DNA from: Soonwooa sp032078105
GTDB lineage: Bacteria; Bacteroidota; Bacteroidia; Flavobacteriales; Weeksellaceae
DNA length: 64,000 nucleotides
Assembly (NCBI GenBank): GCA_046269235.1
Contig: JBJZOS010000011.1
Span: 13,019 to 77,018 of the forward strand
Reading direction: 5' to 3'
In this document: positions 7,748 to 16,487 of the stretch, piece by piece
How positions within the stretch are numbered: the stretch's first letter is position 1
Layout of the letters: every line of letters starts with the position of its first letter
Made by a program: the position numbers and the translations under genes
The notes under the pieces: generated by a model
Database searches by the model: none
What the model was told of the DNA's origin: nothing
Seen by the model: only the letters and a program-made list of their open reading frames with translations

Positions 7748-9784
7748 ATGGCTTTAAGATTAAAAAACAAAGACAATTTTAGCACGGTTCTAAAAAAATA
7801 TTTTAGCGCCAAAAACGAAACTTTTTCTCTAGACCCACTTGCTGAACTACTAGCTGCGGTAAAGAAAGAAGATATCGGCGTTTTTGTAGCCTATCTTAAA
7901 GATAACCAAAATATTACAGAAAATCTTAGTTATTACATACATAATGTTTTTAAAGATAAATCCTTCAATCTATCTTTAACAGAAGCAGATATTTTATCTG
8001 AAAACGCATTCTTCCCTGAATTAAAAAAACGACTTCTAAATAAAGTTCTGCCAAGCATCGAAAACGAAGATACAATATGGTATCTCGTGGATGTTGTATC
8101 GGTTACGCCTAAAAAAGATTTAGATTTTTTTATTAATTCACAAGAAGATAAGCTAAGTGAGCTTTTTAGACTTTTGAAAGTTGACCGCTTTGTTGCTAAT
8201 GCGCATGTGAAGCGAGAATTGCTTTTTGCATTCAATGTTTTGGCATGGCGCGTTATCGGGAATGCGATGGATGTGGAAGTTATGAAGATGGTGCCTAAGT
8301 ATCGTAATCTCGATAATCCATTTTTGGCTTTACAAAACGAATTGGATATTTTAATAACACAATTTAAAGAAGATCCTAACTTCCAACTCAACTCAAAAGA
8401 TGAAGTTTATAAACAAATAAAAGTCTATCTACAACAATGTCAAGAGTTTGTAAATATCGCTTTTAAGAACAGCGGAAAATATGGAATTTCTAGTAAGATC
8501 AACCTTTATCTTTTAAAGATTCGTCAGCAGTTGACAAGGATGTCTGATATTTTGCAAATCTTTGTTATTGATACACCTGATGATTACGTCATCCGATCAA
8601 AACAGTTGTTTCTCAATATTCTTCGATACAAATCTCATAAGAATAATGTACAGGATTTGATCTCTGACAGCACACGGTTAATGTCACACCTTATTACCAA
8701 CCACACCGCAGAGACAGGAACACATTACATCACCTCTAACGCTAAAGACTACATGAAAATGTTTTGGAAAGCTAGTGGTGGCGGTGTTATCGTTGGGGCG
8801 CTTTGTGTTCTCAAAATGTTGTACGGTAGTCTCGAAGGTAGCGATTTTAGTCATGCATTCCTCTACTCGCTTAACTATGCGATGGGATTTGTAATGATCT
8901 ATCTTATGCATTTTACACTAGCCACGAAGCAGCCTGCAATGACAGCGGCGACTATGGCAAAAGTGCTTGCAGACGGAGAAAGTAGAAAATCGAACTTTAT
9001 AGATTTCGCGCACTTGGTTTCAAAATTATTTAGAACTCAGTTTATTGCCTTTGTTGGTAATGTTTTGTTGGCATTCCCAATTGCGTTGGCGATTGTATAT
9101 GGACTCGAAATTTTATTTAAACAAAATTTTGCGATCGACAAATCGACTAAGTTGCTGACCGATCTCAACCCTTTTGAGTCAAAAGCTATTTTCCATGCTT
9201 GTATTGCTGGCTTTTTCTTATTTATTTCTGGCATTATTTCTGGTAATATTGGCAACAACTCTATATTTTACAAAATACCTGAACGTATTGCGAAGAATCC
9301 ATTTATCAACTATTTCTTTGGAAACAAGTTTGCAGAAAGCCTTTCTCAATATTATTCTAAAAACTGGGCGGGGATTGTCTCTAACTTTTGGTTCGGGGTT
9401 TTCTTAGGTGCGACGGCACCTATCGGTTTGTTTTTCGGATTAGACCTGGATATTCGACACATTACCTTTGCGGCTGGTAACTTTGCACTAGGACTTTATG
9501 GTAAAGACTTTTCTGTAGATTCTTACACGTTTTGGATAGGCTTTGTCACCGTATTTTTAATTGGATTTTTCAACTTTATTGTCAGCTTTGGACTATCGAT
9601 GATCTTGGCGTTCCGTTCAAGAAAAATGAATACTACAGAAGTGGGCGCCATCTTTAAAGAAATCTTTAATTATTTTATCAAAAATCCTTTGAGATTCTTT
9701 ATTCCGATACGCTCAAGACTAGACGGAAAAGCGCAAGAATTAATGGAAAAATCAAAATCTTCTACAAAACCAAAAGATCTTTAA
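7748..9784 (+). CDS. SpecificRecomb (Gcr) family integral membrane protein
   Basis: 678 residues. The N-terminal half (about 1-325) is soluble and helical; the C-terminal half has about five to six membrane segments and the family signature LDIRHITFAAGNFALGLYG. The family is named 'site-specific recombinase' after a neisserial gcr gene, but nothing here looks like a tyrosine or serine recombinase catalytic site, and a membrane role seems likelier; the true function is not known to me. It follows mtgA by 17 bp, so a cell-envelope job is a reasonable inference. Its last 23 bp overlap the 3' end of the convergent DUF721 gene. Confidence 0.75.
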   Translation: MALRLKNKDNFSTVLKKYFSAKNETFSLDPLAELLAAVKKEDIGVFVAYLKDNQNITENLSYYIHNVFKDKSFNLSLTEADILSENAFFPELKKRLLNKVLPSIENEDTIWYLVDVVSVTPKKDLDFFINSQEDKLSELFRLLKVDRFVANAHVKRELLFAFNVLAWRVIGNAMDVEVMKMVPKYRNLDNPFLALQNELDILITQFKEDPNFQLNSKDEVYKQIKVYLQQCQEFVNIAFKNSGKYGISSKINLYLLKIRQQLTRMSDILQIFVIDTPDDYVIRSKQLFLNILRYKSHKNNVQDLISDSTRLMSHLITNHTAETGTHYITSNAKDYMKMFWKASGGGVIVGALCVLKMLYGSLEGSDFSHAFLYSLNYAMGFVMIYLMHFTLATKQPAMTAATMAKVLADGESRKSNFIDFAHLVSKLFRTQFIAFVGNVLLAFPIALAIVYGLEILFKQNFAIDKSTKLLTDLNPFESKAIFHACIAGFFLFISGIISGNIGNNSIFYKIPERIAKNPFINYFFGNKFAESLSQYYSKNWAGIVSNFWFGVFLGATAPIGLFFGLDLDIRHITFAAGNFALGLYGKDFSVDSYTFWIGFVTVFLIGFFNFIVSFGLSMILAFRSRKMNTTEVGAIFKEIFNYFIKNPLRFFIPIRSRLDGKAQELMEKSKSSTKPKDL

Positions 9785-10061
9785 AATCGAAATCGTCGCC
9801 AAGATTGGTTTTAATTTTATTTAAATAAAAACTTTTTCGAAGTCTAAAATCATTTTTTAACAAAGGTGATTTTATCTTTATTAAAAGTTGATCTGCATCA
9901 ATATTAACCGATTCTATCTCATTAAAAAGATCAGTAGAAAGATAATCTTGTAAGAAATCTTTAACCTCAAAGGCCCGAAGTTTTGACTCAAATCCGTGGA
10001 TTCTTGCAAAACTCTTTACCAATTCCGAAGACAAAAACTCTCTTTTCTTTTTCTTTCCCAT
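9762..10061 (-). CDS. DUF721 (DciA-like) protein
   Basis: 99 residues, basic N terminus (MGKKKKREFLSSELVKSFAR). The C-terminal part, LLIKIKSPLLKNDFRLRKSF followed by YLNKIKTNLG, has the DUF721 pattern (V/I-x-V-x-S-P-x-L-x-x-E/D-L-x-x-x-K). DUF721 proteins include DciA, the helicase-loading factor of many bacteria lacking DnaC. Bacteroidota forms are short like this one and usually sit near recF, which is not in this window. Its 3' end overlaps the convergent membrane-protein gene by 23 bp, a tight but intact arrangement. Confidence 0.7.
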   Translation of the reverse strand: MGKKKKREFLSSELVKSFARIHGFESKLRAFEVKDFLQDYLSTDLFNEIESVNIDADQLLIKIKSPLLKNDFRLRKSFYLNKIKTNLGDDFDFKDLLVL

Positions 10062-10462
10062 TATTAATGCTTTTCAACAATATTTTTTTTTCACTTAAAT
10101 ATTAATCATAAAGAAACACGGAGGATATAACTAACATCTTTTCGGGATAAAACACTTTTTTTATACGAGCTGTCATTTCATATAAAAATCAACTCGAACT
10201 GACGTTAGTTTATGCCGAACGAAGCTTAATTATGTTAAACTACAAAAACCTTAAAGATGTCATGTAAAGTAGCTCCTTTGATCTAAATTTATAAAGTATA
10301 GCTTTTGCGTTTTAACTATTTTTTAGCCAAGCTACCATCGCTTTTCTGCGACGATGTAAAATTAAAATTTAAAAAACAAAATCACTATCTTTGCACGCGA
10401 TTATTTGAAGCAAATTCAATATTCAAATTATTAAATATTAACTAAATAAACATCGACATATA
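10062..10462 (+). other. 401-bp non-coding gap upstream of ychF
   Basis: No gene or RNA was recognised. Two things are visible: a weak inverted repeat around 10335-10354 (CATCG / CGATG) and a -7-like TATCTTTG at 10386-10393, about 70 bp before the ychF ATG, without a clear -33 partner. The region between DUF721 and ychF start is AT-rich and may hold promoters for both divergent genes. Confidence 0.4.
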
Positions 10463-11554
10463 ATGAAATGTGGAATTGTAGGACTACCTAACGTTGGAAA
10501 ATCAACACTTTTTAACTGTCTTAGTAATGCCAAAGCGCAATCTGCGAACTACCCTTTCTGTACTATCGAACCTAACTTAGGGACGGTTTCGGTACCAGAT
10601 CCACGACTTTTCGAACTTGAAAAAATCGTAAATCCTGAGCGTGTTTTGCCAGCAGTTGTTGAGATTGTTGACATCGCAGGACTTGTAAAAGGTGCGAGCA
10701 AGGGTGAAGGTCTTGGTAACCAATTTCTTGCTAACATCCGCGAATGTGAAGCTATTATCCACGTTTTGAGATGTTTTGATAATGGTAATATTATCCACGT
10801 AGAAGGCTCTGTAGATCCACTTCGTGACAAAGAGATTATTGATATCGAGCTTCAGCTTAAAGATCTTGAAACCATTGGAAAAGCAGTTGACAAAGCAAAA
10901 AAATTCATCAAATCTGGTAAGAAAGAAGATATCTTGACTTACGAAACTTTACAAAAGCTTCAAAAATTTGTAGAGGACGGAAAAAATGCGAGAGAATTCC
11001 CAGTTGATGATTTAACAAAATCGATTATCGACGACGTCCAATTGTTGACGAATAAGCCTGTTCTTTACGTTTGTAATGTTGATGAAAATTCGATTAAAAA
11101 CGGTAACGACTGGATTGCTAAAATCGAAGAAATGGCGAAAAATGAAGGTGCTGAAGTTGTTGTTCTTGCTGCACAAATTGAAGCGGATATCAACGAGCTA
11201 GAGTCTTACGAAGAGCGTCAAATGTTCTTAGAAGAGCTAGGTCTAGAAGAGCCAGGTGTTAATAGATTGATTCGTCAAGCTTATGCATTACTGAAACTTC
11301 AAACTTACTTTACGGCTGGTGTTAAAGAGGTTAGAGCTTGGACAATTGGGAAAGGTTGGACGGCGCCACAAGCTGCTGGTGTTATCCACACAGATTTTGA
11401 AAAAGGCTTTATCCGTGCCGAAGTTATTAAGTACGACGATTACATGACTTACGGTTCTGAAGCTAAAGTAAAAGAGGCTGGAAAGCTTGCTGTAGAAGGT
11501 AAAGAATACATCGTTCAAGATGGTGATATAATGCACTTTAGATTTAATGTTTAA
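10463..11554 (+). CDS. ychF: Redox-regulated ATPase YchF (OLA1 family)
   Basis: 363-residue Obg-like P-loop protein that hydrolyses ATP rather than GTP and binds ribosomes; known roles are in stress and translation control. Motifs: P-loop GLPNVGKST at residues 6-14, NYPFCTIEPNLGTV (switch), DIAGLVKGASKGEGLGNQFL (Walker B/G3), and NVDE in place of the NKxD guanine motif, which explains the ATP preference. A coiled-coil insert lies in the middle and a TGS domain at the C terminus (about residues 280-363). Length and motifs are standard. It ends in a strong terminator. Confidence 0.97.
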   Translation: MKCGIVGLPNVGKSTLFNCLSNAKAQSANYPFCTIEPNLGTVSVPDPRLFELEKIVNPERVLPAVVEIVDIAGLVKGASKGEGLGNQFLANIRECEAIIHVLRCFDNGNIIHVEGSVDPLRDKEIIDIELQLKDLETIGKAVDKAKKFIKSGKKEDILTYETLQKLQKFVEDGKNAREFPVDDLTKSIIDDVQLLTNKPVLYVCNVDENSIKNGNDWIAKIEEMAKNEGAEVVVLAAQIEADINELESYEERQMFLEELGLEEPGVNRLIRQAYALLKLQTYFTAGVKEVRAWTIGKGWTAPQAAGVIHTDFEKGFIRAEVIKYDDYMTYGSEAKVKEAGKLAVEGKEYIVQDGDIMHFRFNV

Positions 11555-11580
11555 TTAAATTTTTAGTTTAAATAAATTAT

Positions 11581-11617
11581 CAAAACACTTGCTATCGGGC
11601 GAGTGTTTTGTTTTTTT
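11581..11617 (+). terminator. Terminator of ychF
   Basis: A 12-bp stem with one G-T pair (11581-11592 with 11599-11610), a 6-nt loop and seven T's. Confidence 0.9.
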
Positions 11618-11647
11618 AGTACATTTGGTCGACTTAAAATATTATTT

Positions 11648-12454
11648 ATGATTAAAAAACTATTTTTTACTGCAGCATTTTCAATTGCTGCTTGCGCGTA
11701 TGGGCAATATGATACAATCTTTAAAGAAGGATTTGACACGCAAGCCGACATCGACAAATGGACTAATATCGACCGTGATGGTGATGGCGAAAAGTGAGAG
11801 TTTTATAATGCGGAAGATGAGGATATGCCAGCATTTAGCGGTAACTTTGCAACCTCGTGGTCTTGGTTTATAGAAGCCTTTACGCCAGATAACATTTTGA
11901 TAAGTCCTAAAATCACATTACCTCCTACATTGGATGCTTACAATTTAACTTTTAAGGTAGGGGCTTTTGATGACGAACTTTTCCAAGAACATTATGCAGT
12001 CTATGTCATTCCTGCAGATGCAAGTTTTACAGGAACAGAAACTCCAATTTTCGAAGAGACACTTGACGCAGGATATACGCAAACGGCAAAAAATATAAGT
12101 CTTATGATTACGGAATATCAAGGACAAGATATCAAATTAGTGTTTAGACATTACAATTGTACAGACATTGCCTTTATCGGAATAGATGATATCGAAATAA
12201 AAGGCGTTCCTGGACTTGCAACTTCTGAGGCTAACAAAACGCTTGTAAAAATCTATCCAAATCCAAGTTCTGATTTAATAAAAGTTGAAGGTATTAATCC
12301 TATCGAAAAAATCCGCGTTTTTGATATGTCCGGAAATCTTGTTTTGGAAACAAAAACCTCTGAAGCTAATATCCAAAACTTAATGCCTGGTAACTACATT
12401 GTTAATATTTACTCAGGAAAGGATGTAATTTCTAGAAAAATTATTAAAAAATAA
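11648..12454 (+). pseudogene. Choice-of-anchor J protein with T9SS sorting domain, interrupted by an in-frame TGA
   Basis: One open frame from ATG 11648 to TAA 12454 (268 codons) broken only by TGA at 11795-11797, codon 50. Before it lies a signal peptide (MIKKLFFTAAFSIAACAYGQ) and NIDRDGDGEK; after it EFYNAEDEDMPAF, the beta-sandwich domain (FRHYNCTDIAFIGIDDIEIK) and a complete T9SS type A sorting domain (LVKIYPNPSSDLIKV ... GNYIVNIYSGKDV). The paralog at 1700-2518 has a tryptophan (DGDGKNW) at the equivalent place, so TGG to TGA is the simplest explanation. Everything else is intact, pointing to a recent mutation, a sequence error or, less likely, readthrough. TACATTTG at 11620-11627 may be its -7 element. 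Confidence 0.85.
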
Positions 12455-12474
12455 CTTCTCATTACATTGATAAA

Positions 12475-12510
12475 ACAAAAAAAGCTACTCAAATTGAGTA
12501 GCTCTCTTTT
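12475..12510. terminator. Bidirectional terminator between convergent genes
   Basis: Inverted repeat 12483-12492 / 12494-12503, with A's on the left and T's on the right. It serves the broken T9SS gene (plus) and the metalloprotease gene (minus). Confidence 0.85.
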
Positions 12511-12527
12511 TATGTGTTTTTGCCTGA

Positions 12528-14786
12528 TTATTTAGCAATAACTAATTTCTTAGAAGAAACTTTACCATCTGCATCAACTTTTAAGAAGTAAACCCCAGAA
12601 TCTAACTGAGATAAATCAATCTTGTTAGTTTGCTTACCAGAAGCTTTAAGATCTTTTTTCATGGCTACGAGACGACCTTCTGCTGAGAAGACGCTGTATG
12701 ATACATTTTTAGCATCAACCTCCATTGTAAAGACACCATTTTTAGAAGGGTTCGGATGGATAACAACTTCTTTAGCAGCATCTACATTGCTTGTTGCTAA
12801 GTCTGAGTTAATTTTAAATTTAACCTTGTTAACGTTTAAGAATACATTGTCAATTGCTTTAATCATGATTCTCGCATTATCGCTAACGCCTAATCCGCCA
12901 GGAACATTGAATGTATATGAACCATTGTTTGGTGTACTAGCTACCAACTCATGAGGGAAAGTTAAACCACCATCTGTCGATAATAAAATCTGTACATTAG
13001 CCGTATTAACTGGGGCAACATCTGTATTGGCAACATCCCATGTAATTGTTTGTGTTGAACCTAAATTCCAAACGATATCTGCAGCATTTTGAGAAGTTAC
13101 AATGAAAGGTCCTGCGCCAACATCAACCGTCAACTTAACATCATCTCTACCAGACTGTCCACCAACTGGATTGTTATCTCTTACTAAAAGTGAGAAATTA
13201 AGAGTTCTAGCTACATTAGAAAGTTTTTCCCATGCTCTATAGTTAGTTTGAGAATTAATGTTCGGATTGTAACCTTCGATAATTGTTGATAATCTTGGGA
13301 AGTAACGTTCTGGAGAAACTGTCGCCCCGATTGATCTAAACATTGGGCCAACCGTATTAGCAGGTCTTGGAGGCATTGTTGCAGCACCAGCATCTATTTG
13401 TTCCCAATTATAAGTAATGGTATCACCATCTTGGTCAGAGCCGATTCCTTTAAGTACAAAAGGCGTTTCTTTAGGGATTGTTCTATCTAGACCTGCATCC
13501 GCTATTGGAGCATTGTTACCTGTTGAAGTATTAGAACTACAATTTGCTGCACCAGTAACATGAGCATACATCTCTCTTATACTCACAGAGTGGAAGTAAG
13601 CATCACTATTACTTTGAACATTTGGCGAACAGATACCTGCATACCCCATAATAGTACTAGCACTACCTGGCTCTATCGAAGTACTTTCATTTCTGTTACA
13701 ACTATTATTTTGCGTATGGTTAGCTCCAAATTGATGTCCCATCTCGTGTGCTACGAAGTCAATAACAAATGGGTCACCCACAGGATTTGCAGAACCTGTT
13801 ACACCACCTGCTTTCATATTGTTATTACAAACAGATCGAAGGTAAGCTACACCATTGTCATTTCCTTGTTGTGCTTGGAAATATACATGACCAATATCGT
13901 AATTTGGTTTTCCAATTAAGTTATCAACAGCAGTTTGGTTAGCTCCTAACATTGAAGATGCACTTAACGGATTATAAGTATCCGTATCGATAAATATTAA
14001 CAAATCATTATTAGGCACCAATTCTAGCTTAACAGATAGGTCGTTTCCATATACTTCGTTAAGTCTATTAACTGTTAAGTTAAGTGCTGCCATAACTGCT
14101 GTTTTCTTCTCCGCGTCAGTTCCATTACCAACTCCAGCTGCATTTGCAGTATATGACGTATACTCTACAGCAGTAGCTAAAGCTAGTCTATACTTACGCA
14201 TTTTACCGTCTTTAACAGTTTTGTTTTGGCCAGCATTTTCCATTGTTTGCTGGATTTCCTTTTCGCCGTGCTCATCAAAAAGACAGTTAAAATTACGCTC
14301 TGAAGATGCATTCTTACGATTATACATCATGTAGATTTTGTTATCTTTAGAGTAAGAATCTACATAATAGATTCCTTTGCCACTTCTTACACTTGCATTA
14401 AATCCAAAATATGGATCATAAGTAAAAGTAATTCTTGTTAAAGGGTCTCCAACTTTAACCCCTGTGAAAGATCTAACGTCAGCATATTTCGCTTGTAGAT
14501 CTGGGTGCATTGTAGAAGATTCTACCACTTCAAAAGTATCTGTAGTACCTTGCTCATTTGGGAACTTCATTAATGTTTTCCCAGAATTTTTTCCGATAGC
14601 TAATAACTGAGCTTCGAACTGAGAATTGTTAAGACTTAACAATTTATAATCTGTTACAGTAATTGATCTTTCTCTTGCATTAGAAACATTCTTTGCAGCA
14701 ATGCTCATCCAAGCATTTTGTTGAGCGTAGAAAGCTCCTGTAGACATTAGAGTTACCCCTATCCCCAATAATAATTTTGATTTCAT
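12528..14786 (-). CDS. Secreted zinc metalloprotease (reprolysin-like) with T9SS type A sorting domain
   Basis: 752 residues. A signal peptide (MKSKLLLGIGVTLMSTGAFYAQ) and a propeptide-like region (to about residue 195) lead to a metzincin catalytic domain with the zinc site HEMGHQFGANH at residues 347-357 (H347, E348, H351, H357). A PKD/cadherin-like region follows (about 430-530; IADAGLDRTIPKETPFVLKG), then a beta-sandwich with TSQNAADIVWNLGSTQTITW, and a C-terminal T9SS type A domain (EVVIHPNPSKNGVFTMEV ... SGVYFLKVDADGKVSSKKLV). It should be exported by type IX secretion and digest extracellular protein. All zinc ligands are present. The lipoprotein gene 22 bp upstream is probably in the same transcript. 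Confidence 0.9.
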   Translation of the reverse strand: MKSKLLLGIGVTLMSTGAFYAQQNAWMSIAAKNVSNARERSITVTDYKLLSLNNSQFEAQLLAIGKNSGKTLMKFPNEQGTTDTFEVVESSTMHPDLQAKYADVRSFTGVKVGDPLTRITFTYDPYFGFNASVRSGKGIYYVDSYSKDNKIYMMYNRKNASSERNFNCLFDEHGEKEIQQTMENAGQNKTVKDGKMRKYRLALATAVEYTSYTANAAGVGNGTDAEKKTAVMAALNLTVNRLNEVYGNDLSVKLELVPNNDLLIFIDTDTYNPLSASSMLGANQTAVDNLIGKPNYDIGHVYFQAQQGNDNGVAYLRSVCNNNMKAGGVTGSANPVGDPFVIDFVAHEMGHQFGANHTQNNSCNRNESTSIEPGSASTIMGYAGICSPNVQSNSDAYFHSVSIREMYAHVTGAANCSSNTSTGNNAPIADAGLDRTIPKETPFVLKGIGSDQDGDTITYNWEQIDAGAATMPPRPANTVGPMFRSIGATVSPERYFPRLSTIIEGYNPNINSQTNYRAWEKLSNVARTLNFSLLVRDNNPVGGQSGRDDVKLTVDVGAGPFIVTSQNAADIVWNLGSTQTITWDVANTDVAPVNTANVQILLSTDGGLTFPHELVASTPNNGSYTFNVPGGLGVSDNARIMIKAIDNVFLNVNKVKFKINSDLATSNVDAAKEVVIHPNPSKNGVFTMEVDAKNVSYSVFSAEGRLVAMKKDLKASGKQTNKIDLSQLDSGVYFLKVDADGKVSSKKLVIAK

Positions 14787-14808
14787 TAAAATTTATTTTG
14801 CAATTATA

Positions 14809-15270
14809 TTAATTTACTTTTTTTAAAATTAAATTCTGCGGGTTACTTTTAATTTTTAAAATTAAAATAGGATTCGTTTTTTTTGCGTCCTTATATTCCC
14901 CGTTTTCAATTTTTTTATATTTTACAATAATATTTTTTTCATTTTTTTTAATACTTTCGATTTCGATATCTGAGTAATCTGTTGCAGAACTTGCTTTTGG
15001 CTTAACCACTAATAGGCTTTCACCAGCTTCTATAATAGGAATAGGTGCAGAACGATTGAATTGGGGATCTTGCAGTCTGCTATAGAGATTTGTAACTTCA
15101 TCCATAGTTGACACTGCAAAAATTTCTTTCGAATCAAAATCTTTATTCAATCTGCGCTCTTCTGTATATTCTACTTTCTGCATTGTTTCGACTTTTTGCG
15201 CATGCATGCTAGAAGTGCCATTACATGACATAAAAGACAATCCAATTGCTATTATTATAAATATTTTCAT
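14809..15270 (-). CDS. Lipoprotein, possibly PrcB-like
   Basis: 153 residues. Signal peptide with lipobox LSFMSC (cysteine at about residue 16), mature start C-N-G-T. The core, DEVTNLYSRLQDPQFNRSAP followed by ESLLVVKPKASSATDYSDIE and IESIKKNEKNIIVKYKKI, recalls the 'protease complex subunit PrcB' domain (helix, then a beta-strand pattern around V-x-K-x-x-S-x-x-x-Y-x-I-x-I), although the usual TGGY motif is not conserved. It is encoded 22 bp upstream of the secreted metalloprotease on the same strand, so a partner or inhibitor role is possible but unproven. Recognition as a lipoprotein is firm; the family call is tentative. Confidence 0.6.
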   Translation of the reverse strand: MKIFIIIAIGLSFMSCNGTSSMHAQKVETMQKVEYTEERRLNKDFDSKEIFAVSTMDEVTNLYSRLQDPQFNRSAPIPIIEAGESLLVVKPKASSATDYSDIEIESIKKNEKNIIVKYKKIENGEYKDAKKTNPILILKIKSNPQNLILKKVN

Positions 15271-15311
15271 CTTTTTCGGTAAATATATAAATAATAAAGT
15301 AAAAAATAAAA

Positions 15312-16378
15312 TTAATCTACATTTAAGATCGCGAAAACAGCAAAACTAGCTAACCAATGATCACCGCCATAATTACTGCTAAACATTAAAGGCATAGCAT
15401 TTTTTAAGAAATGATTCGCGGTGTCTTCAAATTGCTTCTTTAATGGATGACTATTAGATAACGCTCTGGAAATCCCCTTCATACACCAAGCTTTACTAAA
15501 TGATAAACCCACCAAATGTACCGTTTGATAATCTGACAAATCGCTTACGACTGGTATTTGAAAAATATTCTCAAGACTTCGTTTATCATAAAATTGATCC
15601 AACCAAATTTCAAAATCTTTTTGTGGAAGCACACGACGCATAAGATCGGCTATCTCCAAACTTGGGGAGAAAAAATCCGAACCATCTGGCTCTAGATAGG
15701 CAGGCGTTTTTTCATCTGTTAAATAAAAGCTTTTCGCCTTTAGTATCAATTGATTTTCAAAATCTTTATCACCAATTGTTTTCGCCCAATCGATAGCAAA
15801 GCCTAGTGCAAAAGCAGAATTAGGATGAACGCCTGTTCTGTTAGGATAAGTCTGCTTAGGAAGATAATCTTTCCACAACCGCAAAATCTCATCTGTAAGT
15901 GGTTTCATATTTTGATGCCAAGTCTTAGCTTGTGGTGTATCCCAAGTTGCTAATTCTTCGTCAAGTTTCAGGATCCAAGCCCAACCGTAAGTTCGTTCAA
16001 AGTTTTTTGCGAGATCATATTTAGTAAAATATTGAGCTTCCTTTTTAAGAGATTCTGCATTGAAACTTTTGTCTAAAATCTTTGTTATACGCCAAGATTG
16101 TGTAAGATTTGGTTTCTCTTTTAAAATTTTCAACAACATCCAATGTCCATGTACAGAGCTATGCCAGTCAAAACAACCATAAAAAGAAGGGTGCAAATCT
16201 TTGGTGACAAACTAACTTCCTGTAAAGAGTTGATAATATGAGCAGTCTTATTGGGATATTCTTGCTCAATACATTTCAAAGGCATATTGGACAACTTAGT
16301 TGCTAATGCATCTGTTAATTGATTGTCTTGAGCAGATAGAGTTATAGATGTAAAAACTAAAAGACTTAGATGTTTCAT
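15312..16378 (-). pseudogene. DUF2891 protein, single frameshift
   Basis: Two frames together make one secreted DUF2891 protein. The 5' part (16378 leftward) encodes a signal peptide (MKHLSLLVFTSITLSAQ) and NMPLKCIEQEYPNKTAHIIN ... VSLSPK; the rest (to stop at 15312) begins HPSFYGCFDWHSSVHGHW and continues to FAILNVD. The two join if one A is restored in the AAA run at 16200-16202 (plus-strand TTT), giving SPK-DL-HPSFYG. The F-Y-G-C-F-D-W-H-S-S-V-H-G-H-W block is the family hallmark. DUF2891 proteins are alpha/alpha-barrel-like and of unknown function. As only a homopolymer base is missing, sequence error or recent mutation are both possible. Confidence 0.85.
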
Positions 16379-16411
16379 TTAATAATGATTTATTAAGAGG
16401 TTTGAAAATAC

Positions 16412-16440
16412 AAAAATCCCCTTCATTACTGAAAGGGATT
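16412..16440 (-). terminator. Terminator of the acyl-CoA dehydrogenase gene
   Basis: A stem of ten positions with one mismatch (16415-16424 with 16431-16440) and a 6-nt loop, with T's on the minus strand (A-run 16412-16416). Confidence 0.7.
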
Positions 16441-16487
16441 ATTTATTTCATTATAATCTATGTTGACTTGATACAGCTAACAATAGA

